Origin: Legionella sp.
Lineage (GTDB): Bacteria; Pseudomonadota; Gammaproteobacteria; Legionellales; Legionellaceae
Assembly (NCBI GenBank): GCA_002786205.1
Contig: PEQM01000039.1
Coordinates: 1-64,000 of the forward strand
Length of the DNA stretch: 64,000 bases
Direction: 5' to 3'
The position numbers were made by a program, and so were the translations under genes. Each line of letters starts with the position of its first letter. Position 1 is the stretch's first letter. Shown here piece by piece: positions 17,821 through 28,569 of the stretch. The notes beneath the pieces were generated by a model, which did not search any database, had not been told where the DNA came from, and saw only the letters and a list, made by a program, of their open reading frames with translations.

Positions 17821-19226
17821 ACCACTATCTCAAGTCTTTGCCCAGGCCTAATCACCGATTGGGTGGTTAAATGATTTTTTCTTAATAAAGCCGCGGTGGA
17901 TATTTTGTATCTGGCGGCTATTGCAGGCAATGTTTCGCCTTTTTGGACTCGATGGTAACGAGGCACAAGCTGCGCTTCTATACGTGAACCAGAGGGTGGA
18001 TTATCCCAAAAGTACCCTTTAATCCCGGCAAAAATAGCCTGACATAAACGATTTTGATACGCTGGATTATTCAAGTTTCGTTCTTCAACGGGATTAGAAA
18101 TAAATCCTGTTTCCACTAAAATAGACGGAATATCTGGCGATTTTAATACCATAAATCGCGCTTGTTCTACATGCTGGTTGTGCAGACGAGTAATGCGATT
18201 TAATTGATTTAAAACACGCCCCCCCATCTCTAGGCTGGCATTAATTGTTGCTGTTTGAGACAAATCTATCAGTACCGAGCGCACGACCCCATTGCGATCA
18301 TCTAATCCTTCAAGATTAACCCCTCCCAATTCAGAATAGTTTTCTTTTTCAGCAATCCAGCGTGCGGCTTCACTGGTCGCTCCACTTTGCGATAAAGCAA
18401 AAACCGACACCCCATTAGAATGGGGGTTATTAAAAGCATCCGCATGAATAGAGACAAAAATATCACCATTATACTGGCGCGCAATATCGAGACGCTCTCT
18501 GAGGCCAACATAGTAATCACCAGAACGAGTCAATACCGCTCTCATCCCTGGCTGTTGATTAATTAACTGTTTTAATTTCAAAGTAATAGCCAAAACCACT
18601 TGCTTTTCCTGGCTCTTTTTAGGTCCTCTTGCCCCCGGATCTTTCCCGCCATGTCCTGCATCCAAAACAACAATCACATCACGTAAGGCAGTAGGCTTTG
18701 ACCCCTTGGTTTTGCGCATGGGCAAAGAGTGTTGTGCCTTGTTAGCGGCGGTTACCTTATGCAACAATACAGGATTGCTTTGTTTTTTTGTTTTCACCTC
18801 AGCCCAATCAGGGGCTGGCCGCTTCGCAGGGGCTGGCAAACCATTTTGCGCTTGTAAATCGACTTTAATGCCTTTTAAAATGCCCTGTGATGACCAAGCA
18901 CTGCTACTAACCTGTACTCGTTGAGCGACATCAAAAACAATGCGTAATGTGTGACCATTGATTGTGGCGCTTCGTGCTTGCTTTATCAACTGATTGTTTT
19001 TTGTTAGTCCGGATACTGTCGCCATTGGTTGCACAGAATTCAAATCCAACACGACGCGCTCAGGATAGGCTAAAGTAAACACCTTGTGTGTAAAGGGACC
19101 TTGGACGGCAAAATACAAAGACACTTTGTTTTTGGTTTGCTCTAATGAAACCGCAGTCAGCTGTGCAGCACCCAGCCACTGAGTCATCAAAAAAAGTACC
19201 AGCCATAGACTTGATTGTCTTTTCAT
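17817..19226 (-). CDS. amiC: N-acetylmuramoyl-L-alanine amidase, AMIN-amidase_3-LysM
   Basis: A secreted zinc amidase that splits septal peptidoglycan during daughter-cell separation. Order of parts in 469 residues: signal peptide (1-21), AMIN targeting domain (about 24-120), linker, amidase_3 domain (about 185-405) with VIVLDAGHGGKDPGARG carrying the first zinc His and the later SILVETGFISNPVEE carrying the catalytic Glu, then one LysM domain (about 425-468). The symbol amiC or amiB is interchangeable here; the tsaE-amidase-mutL order is as for E. coli amiB. Confidence 0.92.
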   Translation of the reverse strand: MKRQSSLWLVLFLMTQWLGAAQLTAVSLEQTKNKVSLYFAVQGPFTHKVFTLAYPERVVLDLNSVQPMATVSGLTKNNQLIKQARSATINGHTLRIVFDVAQRVQVSSSAWSSQGILKGIKVDLQAQNGLPAPAKRPAPDWAEVKTKKQSNPVLLHKVTAANKAQHSLPMRKTKGSKPTALRDVIVVLDAGHGGKDPGARGPKKSQEKQVVLAITLKLKQLINQQPGMRAVLTRSGDYYVGLRERLDIARQYNGDIFVSIHADAFNNPHSNGVSVFALSQSGATSEAARWIAEKENYSELGGVNLEGLDDRNGVVRSVLIDLSQTATINASLEMGGRVLNQLNRITRLHNQHVEQARFMVLKSPDIPSILVETGFISNPVEERNLNNPAYQNRLCQAIFAGIKGYFWDNPPSGSRIEAQLVPRYHRVQKGETLPAIAARYKISTAALLRKNHLTTQSVIRPGQRLEIVV

Positions 19227-19738
19227 GTGTCACCTTGCTCGATAGTAGGGTCTAATGCATCACTCCATGCCAGAATAGATTGTCCTTTTAAGCTGAAGGC
19301 GGTAACTATTAAGCGTCGCCCATCTTTTTCAAGCCTCAATTCACTATGTAAATCAGCCTTAGGCAATAGTGAGCCTGCATGTTCTGGCCATTCAATACAA
19401 CAAAGCGCATGAGGAGAAAAAAATTCTCGAAAGCCCATATACTCTAATTCGTCCTCTTGATGAATACGGTATAAATCAAAGTGATGAATGGTAAGCTCAT
19501 GGCAGACATAACTTTCAACTAAAGAAAAAGTCGGACTTTTAATCGCACCTTGCACCCCCAAAGCACGCAGCATCGCTCTAATTAGCGTTGTTTTTCCTGC
19601 GCCAATCTCACCACTAAAAGTCATTACCAAAGGCGCAGACAACTGTTGCGCCCATTGAGAAGCCCATCGATTACTGGCTTCTTCATCTTGCAAAAAAAAG
19701 CTTACTGATTGATCACTAGAATTCATGTGCTTAACCAT
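19223..19738 (-). CDS. tsaE: tRNA threonylcarbamoyladenosine biosynthesis protein TsaE
   Basis: ATPase that works with TsaB and TsaD in making t6A37 of ANN-decoding tRNAs. The Walker A motif GEIGAGKTTL is at about residues 43-52, followed by KSPTFSLVESY and HHFDLYRI, both TsaE signatures, and CIEWPEHAG. The start at 19738 overlaps the end of nnr by eight bases; an ATG at 19726 is also possible and neither has a clear ribosome binding site. Confidence 0.95.
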   Translation of the reverse strand: MVKHMNSSDQSVSFFLQDEEASNRWASQWAQQLSAPLVMTFSGEIGAGKTTLIRAMLRALGVQGAIKSPTFSLVESYVCHELTIHHFDLYRIHQEDELEYMGFREFFSPHALCCIEWPEHAGSLLPKADLHSELRLEKDGRRLIVTAFSLKGQSILAWSDALDPTIEQGDT

Positions 19739-21212
19739 TTAAAATGAGAGGAATCATCTTTAATAAATCACTCGCCAAGAGACTGTGCCTTCTTTGTTGC
19801 TGCACCAGAATATCCGCAGCCAAAGCATGAACCCAGACACCGAGCAAGGCAGCATCAGACAAAGACAATCCTTGTACACTAAGCCCTGCAATCACACCGC
19901 TTAGTACATCTCCCATGCCTGCACTCGCCATAGCGGGATTTCCTTTAGTACAAACCCATGCATCCTTGGCCAAAGTATGAATTATACTGCCTGCTCCTTT
20001 TAACACAACCACGCCACCATATTTTTGCTGAATTAATGCAGCTGAACGGTAACGATCACTTTGCACGTCTTTTACAGGACAAGACAGCAAAGCGGCTGCT
20101 TCACCAGGATGAGGAGTTAGAATCCAATTGTCATCTGTCTGAGGATAACATCCCAGCCATCTTAAGCCTGAGGCGTCTATTAGCATCGGCAGTTGTGATC
20201 CTATTGCAACGGCAAACAATTGTTGCGCCCAGTCGCTGTCGCCTAGACCTGGACCAATAATACAAAAAGTTGCTTTTTCCAGTAAAGCCGTCAATTCCTC
20301 GCTTTTTTCTATGCCCCAAACCATGGCCTCTGGTACTAGAGGTACCACAGCAGCCACATGCTCGGGTAAAGTAGCAATACTCACCGCCCCCGCACCGGTG
20401 TACAATGCCGCTTTTGCAGCCAAAGCAACTGCCCCAGGCATTCCTTTTCCGCCGCCGAGAATCAGAATATGACCATAACAGCCTTTATGAGAATTTTTTT
20501 TCCTTGGCAACAACGGCAAGGGGAGTGCTTCTTGATGTAATTGATGTGCCTCCGGTTTCATTTGCCCTAAAAACCACTGAAGTCCCAAGTCATGGCAATC
20601 AACTATTCCACAATAATCAGGGCCATCCATGGTAAAAAGACCCGTTTTAAGTCCTAACAAGGTCAAGGTTCTTGTTGCATGCACACACAAATTGGCTACC
20701 ATGCCCGTATCAGCATCCAAACCAGAAGGTAAGTCAATGGCCAAAACCGGTAGATCACTGGCATTTATTTGCTCAATGGCAACGGCTATTAAGCCATAAA
20801 TAACACCCTGACTACCGGTACCTAACAAGGCATCGACAATTAATTCAATGTCCGCATCAATAGGCTCATCGGCAGATTGAAATTCAACGCCACTGCTTTG
20901 AGCAGCCAATGCCGCTTGTCTGGCCGGCTCAGGAAGAGCCTGCTCTTCTTTGCATTGATAAACAGTGACATCAAGACCATGCTCTTGTGCTAAACGAGCA
21001 ACCACATACCCATCGCCACCATTATTACCAGCGCCGCAAAAAACGGCAAGACGTCGCACTGATGGAAAGAACTCAAGCAGATAAGCAAATACTGCCGTTC
21101 CTGCTTGAATCATTAGCTGATAACTACTGATATGTTGTTTTTTTTGAGCCCACTGCTCACAAGCTTTCAAGGACGCACTGCGATACAAAGGATACTGTAA
21201 TTGAGACATCAA
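19731..21212 (-). CDS. nnr: Bifunctional NAD(P)HX epimerase/dehydratase
   Basis: Repairs hydrated NADH and NADPH. The 493-residue protein has an N-terminal YjeF_N epimerase domain (about 1-215, with FCGAGNNGGDGYVVAR) and a C-terminal ADP/ATP-dependent dehydratase domain (about 225-490) with HILILGGGKGMPGA and the closing NPAMASAGMGDVLSGVIAGL motif. It is the first gene of the overlapping nnr-tsaE-amiC-mutL-miaA run. Confidence 0.95.
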   Translation of the reverse strand: MMSQLQYPLYRSASLKACEQWAQKKQHISSYQLMIQAGTAVFAYLLEFFPSVRRLAVFCGAGNNGGDGYVVARLAQEHGLDVTVYQCKEEQALPEPARQAALAAQSSGVEFQSADEPIDADIELIVDALLGTGSQGVIYGLIAVAIEQINASDLPVLAIDLPSGLDADTGMVANLCVHATRTLTLLGLKTGLFTMDGPDYCGIVDCHDLGLQWFLGQMKPEAHQLHQEALPLPLLPRKKNSHKGCYGHILILGGGKGMPGAVALAAKAALYTGAGAVSIATLPEHVAAVVPLVPEAMVWGIEKSEELTALLEKATFCIIGPGLGDSDWAQQLFAVAIGSQLPMLIDASGLRWLGCYPQTDDNWILTPHPGEAAALLSCPVKDVQSDRYRSAALIQQKYGGVVVLKGAGSIIHTLAKDAWVCTKGNPAMASAGMGDVLSGVIAGLSVQGLSLSDAALLGVWVHALAADILVQQQRRHSLLASDLLKMIPLILNG

Positions 21213-21333
21213 TAAACTCCGTGTGCTGTTTTCTCTTTATCTTGTCTTTATGCTACTAGAGAATGGTCTTTTTTTACAGCCATGAATTACGGCTTGGTCT
21301 GCCCATCAAGGCATACCAAGCATGAAGGCAAAG

Positions 21334-21735
21334 CTATTTTACAAGCTTTAAAGAAGGCTTATTTTTTGCAGTACTGGCAGCATCACTAGCTGGGGTAACG
21401 GGAGGTAATGGCTCTTCTTCATCGGGAAAAGCAATCCCTCTGCCATTTTCTTTTGCGTATATTTCCAACACTGCATTAGGTGAAAAAACAACCTGCTGTG
21501 CTTGACCTGAAAAACGAGCGGTAAACACAATGCGATCATTTTCTAATAGCAACCCCCGTGTTGCAGTAGGAGAGATATTCAGCACAATTCTGTCATGTTG
21601 AATGTGTTCTTTGGGCACCTGAGCATTGGGATAAGTCGCATTAACCAGCATATAAGGCGTTAATTGATTGTCAACTATCCAATCATAAAAGGCACGAATC
21701 AAGTAAGGTTTATTCGATGTCATCATCATATTCAT
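21334..21735 (-). CDS. sspB: ClpXP protease specificity-enhancing factor SspB
   Basis: Adaptor that delivers ssrA-tagged proteins to ClpXP. The globular tag-binding domain covers about residues 6-105 (YLIRAFYDWIVDNQLTPY ... SPTATRGLLLENDRIVFTARF), followed by an acidic/proline linker and the short basic tail PSLKLVK that docks on ClpX. The ATG overlaps the sspA stop in an ATGA arrangement. Several Met codons open the frame; MTSNKPYLIRAF is the likely true start or close to it. Confidence 0.95.
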   Translation of the reverse strand: MNMMMTSNKPYLIRAFYDWIVDNQLTPYMLVNATYPNAQVPKEHIQHDRIVLNISPTATRGLLLENDRIVFTARFSGQAQQVVFSPNAVLEIYAKENGRGIAFPDEEEPLPPVTPASDAASTAKNKPSLKLVK

Positions 21736-22352
21736 GCCGCTCTTATTTGTCGCTCTGCATCAGTCAAACTGGCTTGAAAAGAGTCTCGTTTAAATACTTT
21801 TTGCATATACGCATGCAAGCCTTTATGGTTGGGGGCTAATTCGATACCCAATTGAGGAAGACGCCATAACAAAGGTGCTACCGCACAATCAAGCAAAGAG
21901 AACTCATCGCTTAAGAAATAAGGTTTATCCAAAAAGACCGGGTCAAGACTAGTCAAGCTTTCAAATAAATGGGCACGGGCTTGCTCTACATTGGTTTCAT
22001 TCCGAATGTCATTCATCAATGAATACCAGTCTTGTTCAACACGATGCATCATTTTACGTGTTTCTGCTCGCGCTACAGGATAAACGGGCAATAAAGGAGG
22101 ATGTGGAAAGCGTTCGTCTAAATACTCCATGATTATGCGAGCTTCATAAAGCACCAATTCACGATCAATCAAGGTAGGAACTGTTCCATAGGGGTTTAAG
22201 GCTAATAAATCAGCACTTGGCTCATTTTGTTTTGCTGGGAGAATTTCTACATTAACCCCTTTCTCAGCTAAAACGATCCGGACTTGATGACTATAAACAT
22301 CATCAATATCAGAAAATAAAGACATTATGGTACGTTTTGCTACTATAGCCAT
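21732..22352 (-). CDS. sspA: Stringent starvation protein A
   Basis: A GST-fold protein of 206 residues that binds RNA polymerase and helps reprogram transcription in stress. The N-terminal thioredoxin-like part has LFSDIDDVYSHQVRIVLAEKGV, and the C-terminal helical domain contains LLDCAVAPLLWRLPQLGI. AGGAG precedes the ATG at good spacing. It is coupled to sspB. A long non-coding stretch of about 310 bases separates it from the rpsI terminator, so it should have its own promoter. Confidence 0.96.
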   Translation of the reverse strand: MAIVAKRTIMSLFSDIDDVYSHQVRIVLAEKGVNVEILPAKQNEPSADLLALNPYGTVPTLIDRELVLYEARIIMEYLDERFPHPPLLPVYPVARAETRKMMHRVEQDWYSLMNDIRNETNVEQARAHLFESLTSLDPVFLDKPYFLSDEFSLLDCAVAPLLWRLPQLGIELAPNHKGLHAYMQKVFKRDSFQASLTDAERQIRAA

Positions 22353-22665
22353 TAGCCACTCCTAAAATTGAGTTAAACAGAGCATACAACCCACTTATTA
22401 ATTTAACTGATAGTACAACTTGTGAATTGGCTACCCGCATTCCAGACGCAAAACGCTTATTCTATCACATTTTTACCTTTTTAGGTGAATTTAACCCATG
22501 CCAATGATAAATAATTAACCCGTTTGGGTTTTGACTTACTACTTAGCAGTCAGACTTCGCCTAATAATATCGCTTCGTGAAGCGCAAAATCTGGCGGAGA
22601 TAAAAATGATCTGGGGCCTTATAAAAGGAGAACAAAGCCGGTAGGGCAACCTGCAGAGCAGGCAT
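22353..22665. other. Non-coding gap between rpsI terminator and sspA
   Basis: No gene is visible on either strand. It contains a GAAGCG/CGCTTC inverted repeat near 22571 and, on the minus strand, a TAGAAT hexamer near 22467 that could be the -10 of sspA, with no good -35. In many gammaproteobacteria petABC (cytochrome bc1) occupies this position; no remnant of those genes is recognisable. Confidence 0.5.
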
Positions 22666-22692
22666 AAAAAAACCCCGAGCATGCGGGGTTTT
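22666..22692 (-). terminator. Rho-independent terminator of rplM-rpsI
   Basis: On the minus strand AACCCCGCATGCTCGGGGTT forms a GC-rich stem directly followed by seven T residues, 18 bases beyond the rpsI stop. A textbook intrinsic terminator. Confidence 0.9.
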
Positions 22693-22709
22693 GATAGAGC
22701 AGAAAAAAA

Positions 22710-23141
22710 TTAACGCTTCGAGTATTGAGTCGCACGACGTGCTTTGTGCAAGCCGACTTTTTTACGTTCAACACGACGCGAGTCACGAGTTAACAAACCA
22801 CGTGCACGCAATTTTCTTCTGAAAGAATCAGGATTAGGTTCTGCATCTTTGTCTATTCCTTGCTCATCATAAGCAACCAATGCTCTGGCAATACCTAAAC
22901 GAACAGCGCCTGCCTGACCGGAAATACCGCCACCAGTAACAGTGACATAGATATCAAATTTATTTACCAAGTCTACAGTTTCTAAAGGCTGCATGACGAC
23001 CATACAAGATGTTTCTCGACAAAAATACTCTTTTAAAGTACGATTGTTGATTTTAATGTCGCCTTTACCAGGACGCAAAAACACGCGAGCTGTTGAACTT
23101 TTTCTACGGCCGGTGCCATAGTGTTGCTTCATTTCAGCCAT
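22710..23141 (-). CDS. rpsI: 30S ribosomal protein S9
   Basis: Small-subunit protein whose C-terminal tail reaches the P-site tRNA. The sequence ends with the invariant [10 protein letters not shown] tail and contains [18 protein letters not shown] at the start and [12 protein letters not shown] in the middle. At 143 residues it is longer than E. coli S9 because of a segment around [12 protein letters not shown]. It lies three bases after rplM. Confidence 0.98.
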   Translation of the reverse strand: MAEMKQHYGTGRRKSSTARVFLRPGKGDIKINNRTLKEYFCRETSCMVVMQPLETVDLVNKFDIYVTVTGGGISGQAGAVRLGIARALVAYDEQGIDKDAEPNPDSFRRKLRARGLLTRDSRRVERKKVGLHKARRATQYSKR

Positions 23142-23144
23142 AAC

Positions 23145-23579
23145 TTATTCCTCAATCTCAAGTTTCTTGGGTTGTTGTGCAGCATGTGGATGCTCATTAC
23201 CAGCATACACTTTTAACTTGCGATACATTTCTCTACCCAATGGATTTTTTGGTAACATCCCTTTAACAGCAATTTCGATAATTCTGATAGGATTTTTTGC
23301 CTGCAATTTTTCAAAATTTACTGATTTGATACCACCAGGAAAACCGGTGTGGTGATGATACATTTTGTTTTTAAATTTACGACCGGTTACTTTTACTTTT
23401 TCTGCGTTAGTAACAACGATGTAATCGCCAGTATCGACATGGGGGGTATACTCAGCTTTGTGTTTGCCACGTAAACGATGTGCAATCTCAGTAGCTAAGC
23501 GACCTAAAACTTTATCGCTGGCATCAACGATTAACCACTCGCGCTTGACTTCATGGCCTTTGGCACTAATTGTCTTCAT
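23145..23579 (-). CDS. rplM: 50S ribosomal protein L13
   Basis: A 144-residue early-assembling 50S protein. Family hallmarks are [19 protein letters not shown], the [19 protein letters not shown] segment and [20 protein letters not shown]. It starts the rplM-rpsI transcript, which has a leader of about 130 bases and ends at the terminator at 22666-22692. Confidence 0.98.
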   Translation of the reverse strand: MKTISAKGHEVKREWLIVDASDKVLGRLATEIAHRLRGKHKAEYTPHVDTGDYIVVTNAEKVKVTGRKFKNKMYHHHTGFPGGIKSVNFEKLQAKNPIRIIEIAVKGMLPKNPLGREMYRKLKVYAGNEHPHAAQQPKKLEIEE

Positions 23580-23717
23580 TAATTAAACTCCGAACCGCCT
23601 AAATTGGTACTCTTTCTATCATGGACGGGCGATTTTAACCAAAACAGAAAGATCCTACAAGTAAAAAGGGAAAATTTTTACAAACTATCGCCAAATTTTA
23701 TAAAAAGTTACAACTCT

Positions 23718-23746
23718 ATCACAAAATAATGCTGCACGGATGTCAA
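23718..23746 (-). promoter_or_regulatory. Candidate promoter of rplM-rpsI
   Basis: On the minus strand a perfect TTGACA (23746-23741) is followed after 17 bases by TGTGAT (23723-23718). The -35 lies inside one arm of the perfect inverted repeat at 23738-23772. Confidence 0.5.
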
Positions 23747-23772
23747 TCACATGCTTTTTTTGATTGACATCC
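23738..23772. repeat. Perfect 12-base inverted repeat upstream of rplM
   Basis: GGATGTCAATCA (23738-23749) and TGATTGACATCC (23761-23772) are exact reverse complements around an 11-base T-rich spacer. It ends eight bases past the ferredoxin gene stop and one arm includes the likely rplM -35 box. It could be a transcript-ending stem for the ferredoxin gene, a repressor site for rplM, or both. Confidence 0.6.
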
Positions 23773-23779
23773 ATTATAA

Positions 23780-24097
23780 TCATGTATTAGAAATTAACAA
23801 ATCCTCTACCAGCTTTTTCTCTAATACATAATGATTGATTATCCTGTCTATATCCTCAATCGAAGTGTAAGAATACCACACTCCCTCAGGATAAATCACC
23901 AGACAAGGACCAGAATGACATCGCCCCAAACAACCTGACTTACTGACTCTTATCTTTCCGGGGCCATGCAGGCCAAGCTCCGTGAGCTTTTTTTTCATAT
24001 AAAGAAAAAAAGATTCGCCCCCTAAATGAGCACAACAAACCTTTCCCTCTTCTTTTTGATTGGTACATAAAATAACATGTTGTTTATAATAGTTCAA
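23780..24097 (-). CDS. Thioredoxin-like [2Fe-2S] ferredoxin domain protein
   Basis: A 105-residue protein of the thioredoxin-like 2Fe-2S ferredoxin type, related to the NuoE/Shethna fold. Candidate cluster ligands are C11, C21 or C22, C56 and C60 (GCLGRC), with C65 nearby. Such proteins occur as small stand-alone electron carriers; the partner is unknown. The start is a TTG at 24097: the frame is closed just upstream by a stop, no ATG is available, and AGGA of the ihfA end stands at workable spacing. It follows ihfA by three bases. Confidence 0.8.
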   Translation of the reverse strand: MNYYKQHVILCTNQKEEGKVCCAHLGGESFFLYMKKKLTELGLHGPGKIRVSKSGCLGRCHSGPCLVIYPEGVWYSYTSIEDIDRIINHYVLEKKLVEDLLISNT

Positions 24098-24100
24098 AAA

Positions 24101-24394
24101 TTAAATTCCTATTTCTTCAATTTTATTTTTCAACTTCAATCCAGGTCTAAACGTCACCACACGACGCGCCAAAACAGGAATGTCTTCTCCTGTTTTAGGA
24201 TTACGCCCGGGCCGTTGAGGTTTGTCTCTTAACGTGAAATTGCCAAAACCTGATAATTTCACATGCTGTCCATGCTCCAAAGCTTGACGCACTTCTTCGA
24301 AGAACAACTCAACCATCTCCTTGGCTGCCGGTTTAGCCAACTTCAATTGTTCACATAAAGTTTCAGCGATTAAAGCCTTGCTCAATGCGTTCAT
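24101..24394 (-). CDS. ihfA: Integration host factor subunit alpha
   Basis: HU/IHF-family DNA-bending protein of 97 residues. The DNA-binding arm is seen in [25 protein letters not shown] and the body in [19 protein letters not shown]-alpha rather than HU is supported by position directly after pheT, three bases on, as in E. coli. Confidence 0.96.
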   Translation of the reverse strand: MNALSKALIAETLCEQLKLAKPAAKEMVELFFEEVRQALEHGQHVKLSGFGNFTLRDKPQRPGRNPKTGEDIPVLARRVVTFRPGLKLKNKIEEIGI

Positions 24395-24397
24395 AAT

Positions 24398-26779
24398 TTA
24401 TTCCCTCAAAAGGATTGAAAAATGATGCTCTAGTGATTTGATTATAGCACTAATTAACAAATTGATTTCATTATCAACTAAAGTCCGCGATGTATCTTGC
24501 AAGGTAATCGCTATCGCTACACTTTTCTTTCCTTCAGGAATTCCTTTGCCCATGTAGACATCAAAGACATCGATGTCTTTCAACCAGTTAGTGTCTGACG
24601 CATTCCGTACTGTGTCTATTATTTGGCTGGCTGTAATTTCCTTATTGATTAAAAATGACAAATCTCTACGAATTTGCGGATATCTGGAAATGGTTTTATA
24701 ACGTACTGATTCGCCTTGAGCCAAACCAGCCAAGGCCAATTCAAATAACAAGACATCCTGCTGTACTCCCAAAACATCGGCAATACGCGGGTGCAATACG
24801 CCTATCCAACCTACAGGTTGTCCTTGTACCATGATCTGCGCTGCCTGACCAGGATGAAGCGCATCATGTGCGCCAGCAACAAAGGAAACGTCTTGCAAAT
24901 GTAAAAAAGCAAATAAGGCTTGCAGATCACCTTTCAAGTCATAAAAATCATATGCCCTTGTGGTTTCACTCCAATTGCAAGCACCTAAGGAACCGGTTAA
25001 CAGTCCTGCAATACTGGGTTGCTCTTTAACTTCATCATCTTCAATTTTAAACGTGACACCTGTCTCAAAAAATCGCAAGGTAGGCTGCTGGCGATGCATA
25101 TTGTGTATCATCGCAGCAATTAAACCCGGCCAAATACTGGCGCGCATTTGTGCCAGCTCAGCAGAAATAGGATTAACCAGCTGCATGAATTTTTGTTGTG
25201 GAAATAAGGTTTCTTGCAATTGAGGGTCCACAAAACTGTAGCTGATGGTTTCATGATAGCCTTTACTCTGAAACCAATGACTTAATTTTGTTGTTAAAGC
25301 CGCAACAGGCGAAGACTTTCCGGCGTGGACAGTACAATTCATCGGCTGTGCTTGCAATGTATCATAACCTTGCAAACGAATAATCTCTTCAACCAAGTCG
25401 ACATCCAGCTGCAAATCAAACCGATGCGAAGGCATGGTTACCTGGAATTGTCCTTTTGCTACGGAATGCACACTCAAACCTATTCCTTTGAGTAACCTCT
25501 CTTGTTGCTCTACAGGAATAGTAACCCCGGTCAACTTTTCAACTTTAGCGGTATCAAATAACAAGGTCACTGGTTGGGGTAAACACTCTTGTGCCACTAC
25601 TTCACTAATAGGGCCTGGTATACCGCCTGCTATAGAAAGGATTAAAGCCGTTGCACGCTCTAATGCAAGACACTGCAACATGGGATCAACGCCACGCTCA
25701 AATCGTTGTGATGAATCACTGAATAGATTGTATTTTCTAGCCACACCAGCAATCGTTACCGGATGGAAAAAGGCACTTTCTAAAAAAATGTCCTGCGTTT
25801 CGGCTTCAACCGCACTCTCTGCGCCTCCCATCACGCCAGCCAATGCCAATGGTTTGCTTTCATCCGCAACAACCAAGACTCGCTCGGCCAAGGTTATTTC
25901 TTGACCATTAAGTAATTTCAATTGCTCTGTTGCCGTCGCATAGCGCACTTCGATACCGCCTTGGACGTGAGCCAAATCAAAAGCATGCATAGGCTGACCC
26001 AGCTCTATCATCACATAATTCATAATGTCGACGACAGGATGCTGCAATCGGATGCCGCTACGACGCAATCGCTCGGCCAACCAGACAGGAGTCTTTGCTG
26101 TCGTATTGATTTGCTTGATGATGCGTCCACAATAACGAGAACAGGCCTCTTTCGCTTTTATTTCTACTTTTAAAGCATCATCTATCGCAGAAGGAACAGC
26201 GGTGATTGGTGGTTTGTTTAAAGGCAAGTTATTTAAGGCCGCCACTTCGCGAGCGATTCCTAAAGCACTAAAACAATCGGCTCGATTAGGGGTTAAATCC
26301 ACATCCAATACCTGATCATCTAACAAAAGATATTGACGTAAATCCATTCCTACTGGAGCATCTTCAGCCAATTCAATAATACCTTCGGAATGATCGTCAA
26401 GCCCTAGCTCAGTAACTGAGCACAGCATGCCTTCTGACAATTGTCCACGGAGTTTGGATACTTTAATTTTAAAATCACCTGGCAAGGTAGCGCCTGCCAA
26501 AGCAACTGCAACCTTTAAACCAGCTCTTACATTAGCCGCACCACAGACGATGGATAACAATTTACCCGTGTTCGCCTCTACTTCACAAAGCGTTAACTTG
26601 TCCGCATCCGGATGAGGTTTTGTACTGATCACGTGACCTACTACAACATGAGTAAAGGCCCCTGAGACCGGAGTGATGGCATCAACTTCGAGACCAGCCA
26701 TGGTTAATTGTTTCGCTAATTCTTGCTCTGTTAGAGAATAATTGACCCATTCACGCAACCATAACGTACTTAATTTCAT
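24398..26779 (-). CDS. pheT: Phenylalanyl-tRNA synthetase beta subunit
   Basis: The 793-residue beta chain of the alpha2beta2 enzyme. It contains the N-terminal tRNA-binding OB domain ([21 protein letters not shown], near residues 45-65), B3/B4 editing region, B5 domain, the catalytic-like core and the C-terminal FDX-ACB anticodon-binding domain beginning near [14 protein letters not shown]. Length matches the family. It follows pheS by 31 bases and precedes ihfA by three. Confidence 0.98.
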   Translation of the reverse strand: MKLSTLWLREWVNYSLTEQELAKQLTMAGLEVDAITPVSGAFTHVVVGHVISTKPHPDADKLTLCEVEANTGKLLSIVCGAANVRAGLKVAVALAGATLPGDFKIKVSKLRGQLSEGMLCSVTELGLDDHSEGIIELAEDAPVGMDLRQYLLLDDQVLDVDLTPNRADCFSALGIAREVAALNNLPLNKPPITAVPSAIDDALKVEIKAKEACSRYCGRIIKQINTTAKTPVWLAERLRRSGIRLQHPVVDIMNYVMIELGQPMHAFDLAHVQGGIEVRYATATEQLKLLNGQEITLAERVLVVADESKPLALAGVMGGAESAVEAETQDIFLESAFFHPVTIAGVARKYNLFSDSSQRFERGVDPMLQCLALERATALILSIAGGIPGPISEVVAQECLPQPVTLLFDTAKVEKLTGVTIPVEQQERLLKGIGLSVHSVAKGQFQVTMPSHRFDLQLDVDLVEEIIRLQGYDTLQAQPMNCTVHAGKSSPVAALTTKLSHWFQSKGYHETISYSFVDPQLQETLFPQQKFMQLVNPISAELAQMRASIWPGLIAAMIHNMHRQQPTLRFFETGVTFKIEDDEVKEQPSIAGLLTGSLGACNWSETTRAYDFYDLKGDLQALFAFLHLQDVSFVAGAHDALHPGQAAQIMVQGQPVGWIGVLHPRIADVLGVQQDVLLFELALAGLAQGESVRYKTISRYPQIRRDLSFLINKEITASQIIDTVRNASDTNWLKDIDVFDVYMGKGIPEGKKSVAIAITLQDTSRTLVDNEINLLISAIIKSLEHHFSILLRE

Positions 26780-26810
26780 TACAAAACCTCAACTAGGTAA
26801 CTCATTATTT

Positions 26811-27869
<1,059 letters not shown>

Positions 27870-27968
27870 TTATCCAGGAACAGAGTATTCACTCAAAACA
27901 GCTAATGCAATCGGATAAAAACTCTGTCTTGCCTGTGTAACACCTTACTCCATTGATTGTATAGACAA

Positions 27969-28328
27969 TCAACTGGCAAGGGCTGCTTTAGCTTGTTCTG
28001 CTATTGCAGCGAATGCTGTTTTATCGTGTACTGCCAAATGAGCAAGTACTTTTCTATCCAGTTCGATAGAGGCTTTTTTCAAACCATCAATCAAACGGCT
28101 ATAAGACAAACCACATTCACGAGCTTGCGCATTAATACGGACAATCCACAATGCACGAAATTGACGTTTTTTCTGACGTCGGTCACGGTATGCATATTGA
28201 CCCGCTTTAATCACTGCTTGTCTGGCAACACGATAGGTTCTACTACGAGCACCGTAATAGCCTTTTGCTTGTGCTAAAATTTTCTTGTGACGCGCTTTGG
28301 CGGTCACACCACGTTTAACTCTTGGCAT
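27969..28328 (-). CDS. rplT: 50S ribosomal protein L20
   Basis: A 119-residue RNA-binding 50S assembly protein, repressor of its own operon in E. coli. The basic N-terminal extension ([30 protein letters not shown] is characteristic in pattern, cited only by its first residues MPRVKRGV) leads to the globular domain with [16 protein letters not shown]. It follows rpmI by 15 bases. Confidence 0.98.
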   Translation of the reverse strand: MPRVKRGVTAKARHKKILAQAKGYYGARSRTYRVARQAVIKAGQYAYRDRRQKKRQFRALWIVRINAQARECGLSYSRLIDGLKKASIELDRKVLAHLAVHDKTAFAAIAEQAKAALAS

Positions 28329-28343
28329 TTTTTAAATCTCCCC

Positions 28344-28544
28344 TTAACTACCGTGCAACATGCGTTCTGCTAAACGAGCATCGCATGGCTTCAAAGTACT
28401 CGCGCCAACGCGTAAATGACGTTTTTGCTTTGTTGACTTTTTAGTCAGGATGTGATTTCTGTAAGCGCCGCGACGTTTAATCGCACCACTTGCTGTCTTA
28501 CGGAAGCGTTTTGCTGCTCCACGATGTGACTTTAACTTAGGCAT
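28344..28544 (-). CDS. rpmI: 50S ribosomal protein L35
   Basis: A 66-residue basic 50S protein: [20 protein letters not shown] at the N-terminus and [14 protein letters not shown] in the middle are L35 signatures. It lies between infC and rplT in the universally conserved order. Confidence 0.98.
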   Translation of the reverse strand: MPKLKSHRGAAKRFRKTASGAIKRRGAYRNHILTKKSTKQKRHLRVGASTLKPCDARLAERMLHGS

Positions 28545-28569
28545 TAGATGTTACTCCGCATTCATTAGG

